The notes: generated by a model not told the origin, from the sequence alone. A DNA stretch of 64,000 bases from CAWCGU01 sp963838095 (GCA_963838095.1 CAWIPO010000008.1:248001-312000), one strand, 5' to 3'; positions 24,379 through 33,980 are shown, counted from the first letter of the stretch. Translations and numbers: made by a program.

Positions 24379-25733
24379 TCCACCTCGACGCTGGGCGGAT
24401 TGCCGCCGAGGCAGGTGCGGAGATCCTTCGGGAGGGTCCGGTTGGGCACCCCGAGCGCGCTGTCTTCGACTCGCGTGAGGTGCGCGAGGGCGACCTCTTC
24501 GTCGGGCTGCCCGGCGAGCATTTCGACGGCGGCACGTTTGCGGCCGATGCCCTCGGGGCCGGTGCCTGGGGGGTGCTCGTGGGTGAGGCGTTCGCCCGCC
24601 AACTTGCGGATCAGGGCGCCGACGGCTGGATCCTCGCCAGCGAAAGCCCGCTCCACTCGCTGCAGCGGCTGGCGCGGGCATGGCGCCGGAAGCTTGGCTG
24701 CCGGGTCGTGGGGGTCACGGGGTCGACGGGGAAGACCTCCGTCAAGGACATCTGCAATGCGATCCTTCCCGGCCGCGTCCACACCAGCTCCGGCAACTAC
24801 AACACCGGAGTCGGTCTGCCGGTGTCGATCCTCTCGGCACCCGAGCACACCGACGTCCTCGTGCTCGAGATGTCGATGCGGGCGAAGGGAGAGATCGCCT
24901 CACTGTGCGAGATCGCAGAGCCTGACGTCGCGGCGATCACGAACGTCGGGCCGGGACACCTCGGAATGCTCGGGACGATTGACGCGATCGCTGAGGCGAA
25001 AGCGGAGATCCTGGCCGGGCTGGGACCCGAGGACCGGGCCGTCCTGCCGGAGGGGGAGGAGGCACTCGCACCTCATGTTCGCGATCAGCTCGTGACCCTC
25101 ACCTTCGGGCCCGGAGGTGACGTCTTCGCTCTCCGCGCGGAGGTCAGGGATGGCGCTACGCACGCCCTGGTAGGCACGCCCGTTGGCGAGCAGCGCTTCG
25201 AATTCCCGTTCGACGAGGCCCACAACCTGCTGAACGCACTGTGCGCGATCGCGATCGGCGTGGCCCTGGACGCTCCCCTCCCGGTGCTCGCCGCGAATGC
25301 GTCGCGGATAGTCTTCTCGCCCCTCCGCGGGGAGCAGGTCCTGCTCGCGGACGGCGTCGTGGTGATCAACGACTCCTACAACGCGAACCCGCTCTCGATG
25401 CGCGCCGCGCTCGACCACTTGCGCTCGCTGGAGGCGGACGGTCGGCGCGTGGCCGTCCTCGGGGAGATGTTCGAGCTGGGTCCCGAGGAGGAGGGATTTC
25501 ACCGCGAGATCGGCGCCCACGCGCGCGCGATCGGCATCGACACCCTGGTGGGCGTGGGGGAACTGGCGCGCGGGTACGCCCCCGACGTGTGGGCGCCGAC
25601 GCCTGAGGTCGCCGCCGAAATCTCGGAGCGCTCGATACGACCGGGCGACACCGTCCTCGTCAAGGGCTCACGGGGAGTGGGGCTGGAGCGCTTCACCGAC
25701 GAACTGGTCGCGCGCCGCGGCCGCCAGAGCTGA
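24375..25733 (+). CDS. murF: UDP-MurNAc-pentapeptide synthetase MurF
   Basis: Adds D-Ala-D-Ala to UDP-MurNAc-tripeptide. The N-terminal substrate domain has AVFDSREVREGDLFVGLPG. The P-loop GSTGKTS is near residues 115-121, followed by SSGNYNTGVGLP and the family block VINDSYNANPLSMRAAL. Length 452 aa, normal. It starts with TTG overlapping the stop of the second murE (TTGA) and shares one base with the mraY ATG. No ddl gene is in the window. Confidence 0.95.
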   Translation: MIHLDAGRIAAEAGAEILREGPVGHPERAVFDSREVREGDLFVGLPGEHFDGGTFAADALGAGAWGVLVGEAFARQLADQGADGWILASESPLHSLQRLARAWRRKLGCRVVGVTGSTGKTSVKDICNAILPGRVHTSSGNYNTGVGLPVSILSAPEHTDVLVLEMSMRAKGEIASLCEIAEPDVAAITNVGPGHLGMLGTIDAIAEAKAEILAGLGPEDRAVLPEGEEALAPHVRDQLVTLTFGPGGDVFALRAEVRDGATHALVGTPVGEQRFEFPFDEAHNLLNALCAIAIGVALDAPLPVLAANASRIVFSPLRGEQVLLADGVVVINDSYNANPLSMRAALDHLRSLEADGRRVAVLGEMFELGPEEEGFHREIGAHARAIGIDTLVGVGELARGYAPDVWAPTPEVAAEISERSIRPGDTVLVKGSRGVGLERFTDELVARRGRQS

Positions 25734-26767
25734 TGCCCGCGGCCCCGATTCCGCTTGCCCAGCTCACATCCGACCTGATCGACCGCGGGGAGATCCTGAT
25801 CGGCGGCCTGGCGGCGATGCTGATCACGATCTTCCTCGGGCCGAAGTTCATCGACTACCTGCGGGTGAAGGAGTTCGGGCAGCAGATCCGTGAGGAGGGA
25901 CCCGAGGGCCACCACGCCAAGGCCGGGACCCCGACCATGGGCGGGCTGATCATCTTCATCGCCGTCGCGGTTCCCTACCTGGTGCTCTCGGACCCGTTCA
26001 CCGACCTCGATCCGGAGAGCTTGGCGGTGTTCGGCGTCGCCGTCGGCTGTGCGCTGATCGGCTTCGCCGACGACTGGGTGAAGATCGTGAAGCGGCGCTC
26101 ACTCGGGTTGTCGGCGCGCTGGAAGCTGCTGGCGCAGATCGGGCTCGCGCTGGCTCTCTGGTGGGTGGCGACGGAGGAGGTCGGCCTCGATCCGACGATC
26201 CAGGTCCACGTGTTCGATGCCGAGCTCTACATCGGCCCGGTGCTGTTCGTGGTGCTCACCTTCCTGGTGATCGCAGGCGCTTCCAACGGGGTCAACCTCA
26301 GCGACGGGCTCGACGGCCTCGCGGCCGGCTCGTGCGCGATCGTCCTGCTCGCCTACACGGCGATCGGGATCACAACCGGCCAGGACGGCCTCGCCCTGCT
26401 GTCGGCCTGCCTGGTCGGGGCCTCGGTCGGATTCCTCTGGTACAACGCCTTCCCGGCGGCGATCTTCATGGGCGACACCGGCTCGCTGGGGCTCGGGGGC
26501 GCGATCGGCGCCCTGGCGGTTATGACCCAGACCGAATTGCTGCTGGTGATCCTCGGCGGCATTTTCGTGATCGAGGCGCTCTCGGTCGCGGTCCAGGTGC
26601 TCTTCTTCAAGGCGACCCGCCGCCGGGTGCTGCTGATGGCTCCGCTTCACCACCACTTCGAGCTTCTGGCCTGGTCGGAGACGAAGATCATGCTCCGGTT
26701 CTGGATCATCGCCGCCGTCTGCGCCGGGATCGGCTACACGCTGTACCAGAACTCGATCGGGATCTAG
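25733..26767 (+). CDS. mraY: Phospho-N-acetylmuramoyl-pentapeptide-transferase MraY
   Basis: The polytopic membrane enzyme that transfers phospho-MurNAc-pentapeptide to undecaprenyl phosphate, making lipid I. Conserved loops: GHHAKAGTPTMGGLI (about 60-74), the Mg-binding ADDW in FADDWVK, GVNLSDGLDGLA, FMGDTGSL and the histidine-rich APLHHHFEL. 344 aa with about ten membrane segments. TGATG overlap with murF. Confidence 0.95.
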   Translation: MPAAPIPLAQLTSDLIDRGEILIGGLAAMLITIFLGPKFIDYLRVKEFGQQIREEGPEGHHAKAGTPTMGGLIIFIAVAVPYLVLSDPFTDLDPESLAVFGVAVGCALIGFADDWVKIVKRRSLGLSARWKLLAQIGLALALWWVATEEVGLDPTIQVHVFDAELYIGPVLFVVLTFLVIAGASNGVNLSDGLDGLAAGSCAIVLLAYTAIGITTGQDGLALLSACLVGASVGFLWYNAFPAAIFMGDTGSLGLGGAIGALAVMTQTELLLVILGGIFVIEALSVAVQVLFFKATRRRVLLMAPLHHHFELLAWSETKIMLRFWIIAAVCAGIGYTLYQNSIGI

Positions 26768-26813
26768 GCAGCCCGGGCATAGGGAAGCGCCCCCTGCGGG
26801 CGAACATATCCCC

Positions 26814-28181
26814 ATGCCTGAGCCGTCGATCAAGAGCCGTCCGCCGCTGCCCGGGGGTCCGTATCTGGTCGTCGGCCTCGCCCGCTCGGGCGCCGCGATC
26901 GCGCGCGTGCTCGCGGAGCGTGGCGAGGAGGTACTCGGCGTCGACCGCGGAAATCCTCCCGGGGGTGAAGGTTTGCAGCAGGTGGGCGTCGAAGTTCACC
27001 TGAATGCGGACGGGTCCGAGCTTCTGCCACGCGTGAATGCGGTCGTGAAGAGCCCCGGCGTGCCACAGCAGGCGCCGGTGGTGGCCTCGGCGCGCGAGCG
27101 GGGGATCGGCGTGATCGGCGAGCTGGAGGCAGCCTGGCGGCTGCTCCCGAACCGCTTCGTCGCCGTCACCGGCACGAACGGGAAGACGACCGTGACGGAG
27201 CTGCTCGGCCACATCTGGCGCACCGCGGGGGAGCCGGTCGCGGTGGCCGGCAACGTCGGCACTCCGCTCGCCTCGCTGGTGGGGGAGGTCGACGCCGACG
27301 TCACCGTCGTCGCCGAATGCTCTTCCTTCCAGCTCGAGGACTCCGAGGCGTTCGCGCCCGAATGCGCGGTTTTCCTCAACCTCGCTCCCGATCACCTCGA
27401 TCGGCATTCGACGCTGGACGAATACCTGGAGGCGAAGCTGCGGGTGTTCGCGAACCAGGCCGGGGACGACGTCGCCGTCTACAACGGTGACGAGCCGGCG
27501 CTTCGAGGCCGCGAGCTCGGTGGCAGCGCGCGTCGCGTCGCGTTCTGTCGTGGTGAGGACGGCGATTGCCTTGTCGCTCTCTCGGGGGGCGCGATCGTCG
27601 CCGGCGGCGAGCCGCTGCTGGAGGCCGACGAGCTGCGGATTCTCGGCGAGCACAACGTCGACAATGCGATGGCGGCAGCCGCGGCGGCGCTGTCGATGGG
27701 GATCGACCGCGATGCGGTCGCCCAGGCGCTGTGCGACTTCGAGGGCGTTCCCCACCGCCTGGAGCGCGTCGCCGAGGTCGATGGCGTCCTGTACGTGAAC
27801 GACTCCAAGGCGACGAACGTCGCCGCCGCGCTAACCGCCCTGCGGGCGTTCGACGGCGGGTTGTGGGTGATTCTCGGCGGGCGCGCGAAGGGCGAGTCCT
27901 TCGAGCCGCTGGTGGAGGACGTGATCGAGCGCTGCCGCGGCTGCTTCCTGATCGGCGAGGCGGCGGAGACGCTGAGTGGCGCGCTCGCTCCGGCAGCCGA
28001 TGCCGGCGTGGAGCTCAGGGTCTGCCCCGGCGGGCTCGAGGAGGCAGTCGAGGCCGCCGCGGCTGCCGCTGCTCCAGGCGAGGTGGTGCTGCTATCGCCT
28101 GCCTGCGCAAGCTTCGACTCCTATCGTGACTTCGAGGAGCGCGGCCGGCGTTTCAAGGCCCTCGTGGAGAAGCTGCGATGA
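26814..28181 (+). CDS. murD: UDP-MurNAc-L-alanine:D-glutamate ligase MurD
   Basis: Adds D-Glu to UDP-MurNAc-L-Ala. The N-terminal Rossmann-like domain begins LVVGLARSGAA. The P-loop GTNGKTT lies near 120-126, with ECSSFQLE, LNLAPDHLDRH and VNDSKATN further on, all hallmarks of MurD. Length 455 aa. A 46-base gap after mraY is one of the larger ones in the cluster. The stop overlaps the ATG of ftsW. Confidence 0.95.
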   Translation: MPEPSIKSRPPLPGGPYLVVGLARSGAAIARVLAERGEEVLGVDRGNPPGGEGLQQVGVEVHLNADGSELLPRVNAVVKSPGVPQQAPVVASARERGIGVIGELEAAWRLLPNRFVAVTGTNGKTTVTELLGHIWRTAGEPVAVAGNVGTPLASLVGEVDADVTVVAECSSFQLEDSEAFAPECAVFLNLAPDHLDRHSTLDEYLEAKLRVFANQAGDDVAVYNGDEPALRGRELGGSARRVAFCRGEDGDCLVALSGGAIVAGGEPLLEADELRILGEHNVDNAMAAAAAALSMGIDRDAVAQALCDFEGVPHRLERVAEVDGVLYVNDSKATNVAAALTALRAFDGGLWVILGGRAKGESFEPLVEDVIERCRGCFLIGEAAETLSGALAPAADAGVELRVCPGGLEEAVEAAAAAAAPGEVVLLSPACASFDSYRDFEERGRRFKALVEKLR

Positions 28182-29521
28182 GGCGGCCAGGCGCGCGGGC
28201 GAAGAAGGCTCCGGCGAAGAAGGGTGCGGCGAAGAAGGCGGGGGCCAAGCGCAAGCCCGCCAAGCGCGCGCAGGCGATGCCGGTCGAGTACTCGCTGCTG
28301 CTCACCGTGACGCTCTGCCTGCTCGCCTTCGGGGTGGTGATGGTATTCAGCGCCAGCTCGACGACTTCGCTGCTGGGCGATACCGGCGACGGTGCGTATT
28401 ACCTGAAGCGGACTCTGATCTTCGGCGCCCTCGGTCTGCTCGTGATGCGGGTGCTCGACGTGGGCGGGGCGCGGATCCTGAGGCCGCTGACCGGTGTGCT
28501 CGTGGCGGTTTCCTTCGGCCTCCTGCTTGCCGTCCACCTGCCGGGCATCGGCGTCACCGCCAACGGTGCGCAGCGCTGGATCGGCGCCGGCCCGCTTCAG
28601 ATCCAGCCCTCCGAGATCGCGAAGCTGGCGTTGATCCTCTACGGGGCCAACCTGCTCGCGACGCGACCGAAGATCGTCGAGAACCTGCGGACGCTGATGC
28701 CGTATCTGGGCCTTGTCGCGCTCGCCTCGGTCCTGATCGTGGTCGAGCCCGACCTCGGCACGGCGATCGTGCTCACGGGCTCGGTCGCGGTGTTGCTGCT
28801 CGCGGCCGGCGTCCCGATGCGGCTGCTGGCGCTCGGTGGCGCCGCGATTGCCTGCTTCGCCCTCGTCGCGATCATGATGGAGCCGTACCGGATGGAGCGC
28901 CTGACCGGGTTCCTGAACCCCTCGGCCGATCCGGGCGGCTCCGGCTTCCAGAGCACACAGGCGACGATCGCGCTCGGTTCCGGCGGCATCTTCGGCGTCG
29001 GGCTCGGCGAATCCGTGCAGAAGGCCTTCTACCTCCCCGAGGCCCACACGGACATGATCGCGGCTGTGATCGGCGAGGAGGTGGGGCTGCTCGGGCTGGC
29101 ACTGCTGGTGGGGCTGTTCGGGCTGTTCGGGTACGCCGGGTTCCGGACGGCGCAGCGCTGCAAGGACCGCTACGGAAAGCTGCTGGCGGCGGGCCTGACG
29201 GGGATGATCCTGGTGCAGGCCTCGATCAACCTCTTCGCCGTCCTCGGCCTCGCGCCGCTCACCGGGATCCCTCTGCCGTTTGTGTCCTACGGCAACAGCA
29301 GCCTGCTGGTGACGCTCGCCGCGGTCGGGCTGCTGCTCAACATCGCCAGCGGGCGAGCGCGGCCTGCGAGACTGCGGGTCGTCGACGGGGGCCGAGGCGC
29401 GACGGGCGCCCGCGGCTCGCAAACCAGAGGACAAGCAAGTGCCAAGGGTCGTCATAGCGGCCGGCGGGACGGCCGGGCACGTAGTGCCGGCGCTCGCCGT
29501 CGCCGACGCGCTACGGGCTGA
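28178..29521 (+). CDS. ftsW: Peptidoglycan glycosyltransferase FtsW with basic tails
   Basis: A SEDS-family lipid II polymerase for septal wall, partner of FtsI. Ten-helix core with family blocks NGAQRWIGAGPLQIQPSEIAK, EPDLGTA, GFQSTQATIALGSGG, EAHTDMI and PFVSYGNSSL. Two extra tails are visible: residues 8-31 repeat AKK/PAK units like a histone H1 tail, and the last 50 residues are Arg/Gly-rich. The C-terminal tail overlaps murG by 83 bases in another frame. The core is the normal length; both tails should be cytoplasmic. Confidence 0.93.
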   Translation: MRRPGARAKKAPAKKGAAKKAGAKRKPAKRAQAMPVEYSLLLTVTLCLLAFGVVMVFSASSTTSLLGDTGDGAYYLKRTLIFGALGLLVMRVLDVGGARILRPLTGVLVAVSFGLLLAVHLPGIGVTANGAQRWIGAGPLQIQPSEIAKLALILYGANLLATRPKIVENLRTLMPYLGLVALASVLIVVEPDLGTAIVLTGSVAVLLLAAGVPMRLLALGGAAIACFALVAIMMEPYRMERLTGFLNPSADPGGSGFQSTQATIALGSGGIFGVGLGESVQKAFYLPEAHTDMIAAVIGEEVGLLGLALLVGLFGLFGYAGFRTAQRCKDRYGKLLAAGLTGMILVQASINLFAVLGLAPLTGIPLPFVSYGNSSLLVTLAAVGLLLNIASGRARPARLRVVDGGRGATGARGSQTRGQASAKGRHSGRRDGRARSAGARRRRRATG

Positions 29522-30548
29522 GGGCGCCGAGGTTTCCTTTCTCGGCACGCGCGAGCGCGCCGAGGCGCGACTCGTTCCCGAGGCCGGGTACGAGATCGAC
29601 TTCCTCTCGGTGACCGGGCTCGATCGCCGCCACCCGCTGAAGGCGGCGATGGCGCTGATCCGCTCGGCCGCCGCGGTCCGGGCGGCCAGACGGCTGCTCA
29701 CCGACCGCGGTGCCGACGCCGTGATGGGCGGCGGCGGCTACGTCGCCGGGCCTGCCGGGGTTGCGGCCCTGCGCCTCGGACTGCCGCTGATCCTCACCGA
29801 GGCCGACAGCCATCTGGGGCTCGCCAACCGCCTGCTCGCCCGCCGCGCCCGGCGGCTCTGCCTCGCGTTTCCGATTCCGGGGGTGGAGGGCGAGCGCGTC
29901 GTCGTCACGGGGCGTCCGGTGCCCGCGGCGATCGGCACCGCGGACCGCCCCGCAGCGAGAGAGCGCTTCTCGATCGCGACCGACGCCCGCTGTCTGCTCG
30001 TGTTCGGCGGCAGCCTTGGAGCGAAGACGATCAACGACGCGGCCGTGGCGGCATTCGCGGGTGAGGGGCCGGCGGCTCGGGAGCGGGGGTTCCACGTCCT
30101 TCACATCGCCGGCGCGCGGGACTACCCCAATGCCCGCGCCCGGCTCGGCGACGGCGCCGAGGACTACACGCTGCTCGAGTACGAGCCGAATCTCGGCGAC
30201 GCGCTCGCGGCCTGCGACCTCGTGCTCGCCCGCGCCGGCGGCTCGGTGTTCGAGCTCGCGGCGGCGGGTCGACCGGCGATCCTGGTCCCGTATCCGCACG
30301 CGACCGCCGACCATCAGCGCTCCAACGCCGACTGGATGGCGGAGGCCGGCGCGGCCGTTGTGATTGACGACGCCGAATTGAGCCCGGAGCGAGTCTCATC
30401 GCTGGCCAGCGAGCTGCTCGGCGATAGCAAGCGCCTGGCGCGGATGGCGGATGCGTCGCGATCGCTCGCCCGGCCCGACGCGGCGGAGCGGATCGCCGCC
30501 GAGATCCTCGCCGCGACCACACAACGTCCCGGAACCCCCGGTAAATGA
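29439..30548 (+). CDS. murG: UDP-GlcNAc:lipid I GlcNAc transferase MurG
   Basis: Adds GlcNAc to lipid I to form lipid II at the inner membrane face. GT-B fold: N-terminal GGTAGHVVPALAVA (about 9-22), the membrane-side block VMGGGGYVAGPAG, and in the C-terminal half FGGSLGAKTIN and ARAGGSVFELAAAGRPAILVPYP. 369 aa. The GTG at 29439 lies 83 bases inside ftsW. ATGA overlap with murC. Confidence 0.95.
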   Translation: MPRVVIAAGGTAGHVVPALAVADALRAEGAEVSFLGTRERAEARLVPEAGYEIDFLSVTGLDRRHPLKAAMALIRSAAAVRAARRLLTDRGADAVMGGGGYVAGPAGVAALRLGLPLILTEADSHLGLANRLLARRARRLCLAFPIPGVEGERVVVTGRPVPAAIGTADRPAARERFSIATDARCLLVFGGSLGAKTINDAAVAAFAGEGPAARERGFHVLHIAGARDYPNARARLGDGAEDYTLLEYEPNLGDALAACDLVLARAGGSVFELAAAGRPAILVPYPHATADHQRSNADWMAEAGAAVVIDDAELSPERVSSLASELLGDSKRLARMADASRSLARPDAAERIAAEILAATTQRPGTPGK

Positions 30549-31954
30549 CGGACTCCGGGACGTTCCGGGGAGGCAATACTCCCTCGATGTCGAGCGAGCA
30601 GGAATTCAGCGGCCGCGCGCTCCACTTCATCGCCATCGGAGGCGCTGGGATGAGCGGACTAGCGCTGGTGTGTCATTCCCTCGGTGCTCGGGTCACCGGG
30701 AGCGACCGAGCTGAGTCGTCGTACATCGAGCGCCTGCGCTCCGCCGGACTGGACCCCCGTGTGGGACACGATGCCAATGCCGTTCCGGCCGACGCCGAGG
30801 TGGTCGTGTCGACGGCGATCCCCGAAGACAACCCCGAGCTCGTGCGGGCGCGCGAGCGCGGGCAGCGGATCATGCACCGGGGCGAACTGCTCGCGGAGCT
30901 GTGCGCGACCAAGCGCCTGCTCGCCGTCGCCGGGACGCACGGAAAAACGACGACCGCGGCGATGGCGGCGTGGGCGCTGCGTGAGCTGGGCGCGGATCCG
31001 GCGTTTCTGCTAGGTGGCGAGCTGATCGGAGCGGGTCCGGGCCGTGAGACCACCAACGCCGGCTGGGGCGCGGGGGAGTGGGTCGTCGCCGAGGCCGACG
31101 AGAGCGACGCCAGCTTCCTCGAGCTGCGCCCCGAGGTGGCCGTGATCACGAACGTCGAGCTTGACCACCACTCGCACTGGGCCTCGCGCGCGGAGCTGAT
31201 CGAGGCATTCACCCGCTTCGCGGCCCCGGGCGGCGGGCTGGTGCTGCCGTCCGATTCGCTGGCCGGGCCCGGGCGCACCCTCGGTCTGGACGCGCTGGCC
31301 GGAGGATCGGCGGGGTGCATGCGCTTCGCTCGCTGCCTGCGATTCGACGGATCCGAACCAGGACCCGAGTTGTCGCTTCAGGTACCCGGTCGCCACAACC
31401 TGCTGAACGCCCGCGCCGCCCTGGCGGGGCTCGAGCTGGCCGGGTTTCCCGCGGACGACGCGGCGGCGGCGCTGTCGAGCTTCCCCGGAGTGCGCAGGCG
31501 GCTCGAGTCGAAGGGAACCGTGAACGGGGCCCGCGTCTACGACGACTATGCACACCACCCGACCGAGGTGGCGGCGGCGCTCGCCGCGGTGCGAGAGTTG
31601 GAGCCGCGCCGCCTCTTCGCCGTGTTCCAGCCCCACCTCTACTCGCGCACGAAGGCGCTCGCGCGGGAGTTCGGCGCCGCGCTCGCGGCGGCTGACGAGA
31701 TCGGTGTGCTCGAGGTGTATCCCGCCCGGGAGCAGCCGGTGGGAGAGCTGGCGGGCGTCACCGGGCGCTGGGTCGCCGAGGCGGCGGCCGAGCGGGCGGG
31801 AGGCCGTCCTGTGTGGTGGCTGAAGGACCCGGAGTCGGCCGCTGGGATGCTCGGCTCACGGCTCGGGGACGGAGATGTCGTGGTCACGCTTGGTGCGGGC
31901 GACATCGGTGAGCGGCTGGCCGAGGTGCTGGTGGCGGAGGACTCGCGCACGTGA
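30545..31954 (+). CDS. murC: UDP-MurNAc:L-alanine ligase MurC
   Basis: Starts the peptide stem by adding L-Ala to UDP-MurNAc. The N-terminal Rossmann motif is GIGGAGMSG-like (IAIGGAGMSGLAL), the P-loop is AGTHGKTTT, and EADESDASF, NVELDHH and DDYAHHPTEVAAAL are MurC markers. 469 aa. An in-frame ATG at 30587 (MSSEQEF) is also possible. GTGA-type overlap with murB. Confidence 0.95.
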   Translation: MTDSGTFRGGNTPSMSSEQEFSGRALHFIAIGGAGMSGLALVCHSLGARVTGSDRAESSYIERLRSAGLDPRVGHDANAVPADAEVVVSTAIPEDNPELVRARERGQRIMHRGELLAELCATKRLLAVAGTHGKTTTAAMAAWALRELGADPAFLLGGELIGAGPGRETTNAGWGAGEWVVAEADESDASFLELRPEVAVITNVELDHHSHWASRAELIEAFTRFAAPGGGLVLPSDSLAGPGRTLGLDALAGGSAGCMRFARCLRFDGSEPGPELSLQVPGRHNLLNARAALAGLELAGFPADDAAAALSSFPGVRRRLESKGTVNGARVYDDYAHHPTEVAAALAAVRELEPRRLFAVFQPHLYSRTKALAREFGAALAAADEIGVLEVYPAREQPVGELAGVTGRWVAEAAAERAGGRPVWWLKDPESAAGMLGSRLGDGDVVVTLGAGDIGERLAEVLVAEDSRT

Positions 31955-32868
31955 GTCGCCCCGCCGACGTGGAGAGTGACTTTCCGCTCGCCCGGTTGAC
32001 GACCGTTCGCGCCGGCGGCCCGGCGGACCATTTCGGCCGCGCCGACTCGGAGGCACGGCTCCTGGAGCTGCTCGGCTGGGCCGATTCCGAGGGCCTGGCG
32101 ATCGAGGTCGTCGGCTCGGGCTCGAACCTGCTCGTCGCGGATGCCGGCGTTCGCGGGCTGGTGCTGAAGCTCGAGGGAGAGCTGGCCGCGTTGGCCCGCG
32201 ACGGAGATCGCGTGCTCGCGGGCGGCGGCGCGAGGCTGCCGTCGGCCGCCGCGAAGGCGGCGGGGTGGGGACTGTCGGGACTCGAGTTCGGGATCAACAT
32301 TCCGGGGACCGTGGGCGGGGCGGTGCGGATGAACGCGAACGCGTACGGCGGCGAGCTCGCGAAGTGCTTGGAGTGGGTCGAGGTCTGCAGCGCGTCGGGA
32401 GTCGAGCCGCGGACACCGAAGGATCTCGGCTTCGCCTACCGCAGCTCGAACCTCGCCGCGGGCGAGGTGGTCTCGCGGGCGTCCTTCGCGCTTCACCAAG
32501 GAGCGACGGCGGCGATCAAGGAAGTGATGGAAGGAATGCGCCAGCGCCGGCGCGATGCGCAGCCATCGGGGATCAAGACATTTGGCTCGACCTTCGTCAA
32601 CCCCGACGATCCGCGCGCTGACGGCCGGACCGCCGGGCAGCTGCTGGAGGCGGCGGGATGCCGGGGCTTCCAGGTCGGCGGCGCCCGGTTCTCCGAGAAG
32701 CACGCCAATTTCGTCGAGAACCTCGGAGAAGCGACGACGGCCGACATCCTGGAGCTGATGGGGGAGGGCCGCCGGCGCGTTCATCAGCGCTTCGGCGTGG
32801 TTCTCGAGCCCGAGGTGCAGGTGCTGGGCGACGTGCGTTGGCCTCCCAGTTGGCAGCTTGTCGTGTAG
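31951..32868 (+). CDS. murB: UDP-N-acetylenolpyruvoylglucosamine reductase MurB
   Basis: An FAD enzyme that reduces UDP-GlcNAc-enolpyruvate to UDP-MurNAc. FAD-domain blocks: VVGSGSNLLVADAGVRGLV (about 50-68), GINIPGTVGGAVRMNANAYGGE and GSTFVNP; the C-terminal glutamate region is SEKHANFVENLGEA. The substrate-binding loop of type I enzymes is absent and the length is 305 aa, as in Gram-positive type II MurB. The GTG overlaps the murC stop. murA is not in this window. Confidence 0.95.
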   Translation: MSRPADVESDFPLARLTTVRAGGPADHFGRADSEARLLELLGWADSEGLAIEVVGSGSNLLVADAGVRGLVLKLEGELAALARDGDRVLAGGGARLPSAAAKAAGWGLSGLEFGINIPGTVGGAVRMNANAYGGELAKCLEWVEVCSASGVEPRTPKDLGFAYRSSNLAAGEVVSRASFALHQGATAAIKEVMEGMRQRRRDAQPSGIKTFGSTFVNPDDPRADGRTAGQLLEAAGCRGFQVGGARFSEKHANFVENLGEATTADILELMGEGRRRVHQRFGVVLEPEVQVLGDVRWPPSWQLVV

Positions 32869-32900
32869 GGAACGGCGGCCGCGGGGCGAAGAAATCCGCC

Positions 32901-33893
32901 ATGACGCCACCGGCGGCATCGGCGACTGCGCGGGCAGGCGGGCACGGTTCCCCGGAGGCCGCCCCGGAGCCGAGGGCGTCGATCTGGGGGTTGGCCGGAG
33001 CCGCGATCGGCTGGGTCCTTTGGTGGGTGCTGTGGTGGCCGATTCGAACGCTTGCCTCGGCTCTGCGCGCAACGGCCGTCGGAGCCGTCAACCGGCCCCT
33101 GAGGGCCGCGGTGATCGCCGCCGCGATTCTGCTCGTGCTCGCCTTCGCGTACTGGTTCTGGTTTCGCAACTCTTCATACGTGGCGATCGAGGAGATAAGG
33201 GTCGAGGGCCACACGACCGAGATCGAGGCGATCAACACGGCACTTGCCGCGGCCGCCGCGGACATGACGACGTTGAACGTGGACGAGGGGGCGCTGGAGG
33301 ATGCGCTGGCGCGCTTTCAGACGGTGCGCGGGCTCAGCGTCGACGCCGATCTTCCACACCGCGTCGTGATCACGATCGACGAACAGCCTCCGGTGGCGGT
33401 GGTCGATTGGGGCGACAGGCTGCTGACCGTCACCGGCGACGGCCGGATCCTCGAGGGGATATCGGCGTCGCAGCTCGATGTGCCCACGATCGCCCTCACC
33501 GAGCCCCCTGGTGCTCAGGGCCTACAGGGTGACCCGCTCCAGCAGGCGCTGGTGCTCGGCGCCGCGCCGCCAGAGCTGCGACCGCTGATCGAAACGAGTG
33601 CGCTGGAGCCGACCGGGGTCGTGATCGGAGTGCAGGGCGGGATCGAGATTCGCTTTGGGCCCGCCAACGACCTGGAGGAAAAATGGACGGCTGCTGTCGC
33701 GGTGCTCGCCGATCCGAAGCTGCACATGGCCGAGTACGTCGACGTGCGGTTCCCCGCCCGCCCGGTGGCGGGCGGCGACACGGAGCTGGCGCCGGTAGAG
33801 GTCACGACCGATCCCACCGCGACCGCACCTGAGCCCGAAACCGCGGCGGAGCCGACGCTCCCAGGCGTCGACGGGGACGGCCTCATACCCTGA
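32901..33893 (+). CDS. ftsQ: FtsQ-like division protein (POTRA domain)
   Basis: A bitopic division protein, part of the FtsQ-FtsL-DivIC complex. The POTRA domain starts after the membrane with VAIEEIRVEGHT (about 94-105). It continues into the FtsQ beta domain (HRVVITIDEQPPVAVVDWGDRLLTV), and the protein ends in a Thr/Pro/Glu-rich tail. Besides the expected helix (about 68-88) there is an earlier Trp-rich hydrophobic stretch (IWGLAGAAIGWVLWWVLWW, about 28-46) that could also be membrane-bound. The ATG at 32901 follows murB by 32 bases; the longer open frame overlapping murB is rejected. 330 aa. Confidence 0.85.
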   Translation: MTPPAASATARAGGHGSPEAAPEPRASIWGLAGAAIGWVLWWVLWWPIRTLASALRATAVGAVNRPLRAAVIAAAILLVLAFAYWFWFRNSSYVAIEEIRVEGHTTEIEAINTALAAAAADMTTLNVDEGALEDALARFQTVRGLSVDADLPHRVVITIDEQPPVAVVDWGDRLLTVTGDGRILEGISASQLDVPTIALTEPPGAQGLQGDPLQQALVLGAAPPELRPLIETSALEPTGVVIGVQGGIEIRFGPANDLEEKWTAAVAVLADPKLHMAEYVDVRFPARPVAGGDTELAPVEVTTDPTATAPEPETAAEPTLPGVDGDGLIP

Positions 33894-33901
33894 GCACAAA
33901 C

Positions 33902-33949
33902 CCTCGACTCAAAGTCGAGGTTCGGCTAAGTCTCGACTTCAGGTCGAGG
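33902..33949 (+). promoter_or_regulatory. Two palindromic boxes upstream of the ftsZ promoter
   Basis: Two copies of CTCGAC-N5-GTCGAG lie at 33903-33919 and 33932-33948, with centres 29 bases apart, each followed by GGTTCG or GGTT. They sit just after the ftsQ stop and about 75-105 bases before the predicted ftsZ transcription start. The shape fits a dimeric regulator; alternatively the first could end ftsQ transcripts as a hairpin. Confidence 0.6.
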
Positions 33950-33980
33950 TTCGACGGTCTGCACGAATAGTTGTGAAGCA

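Noticed and set aside
33902..33949. Start of a CRISPR-like repeat array
   Set aside because: Only two palindromes with a 12-base gap between them, no spacers, and no cas genes.
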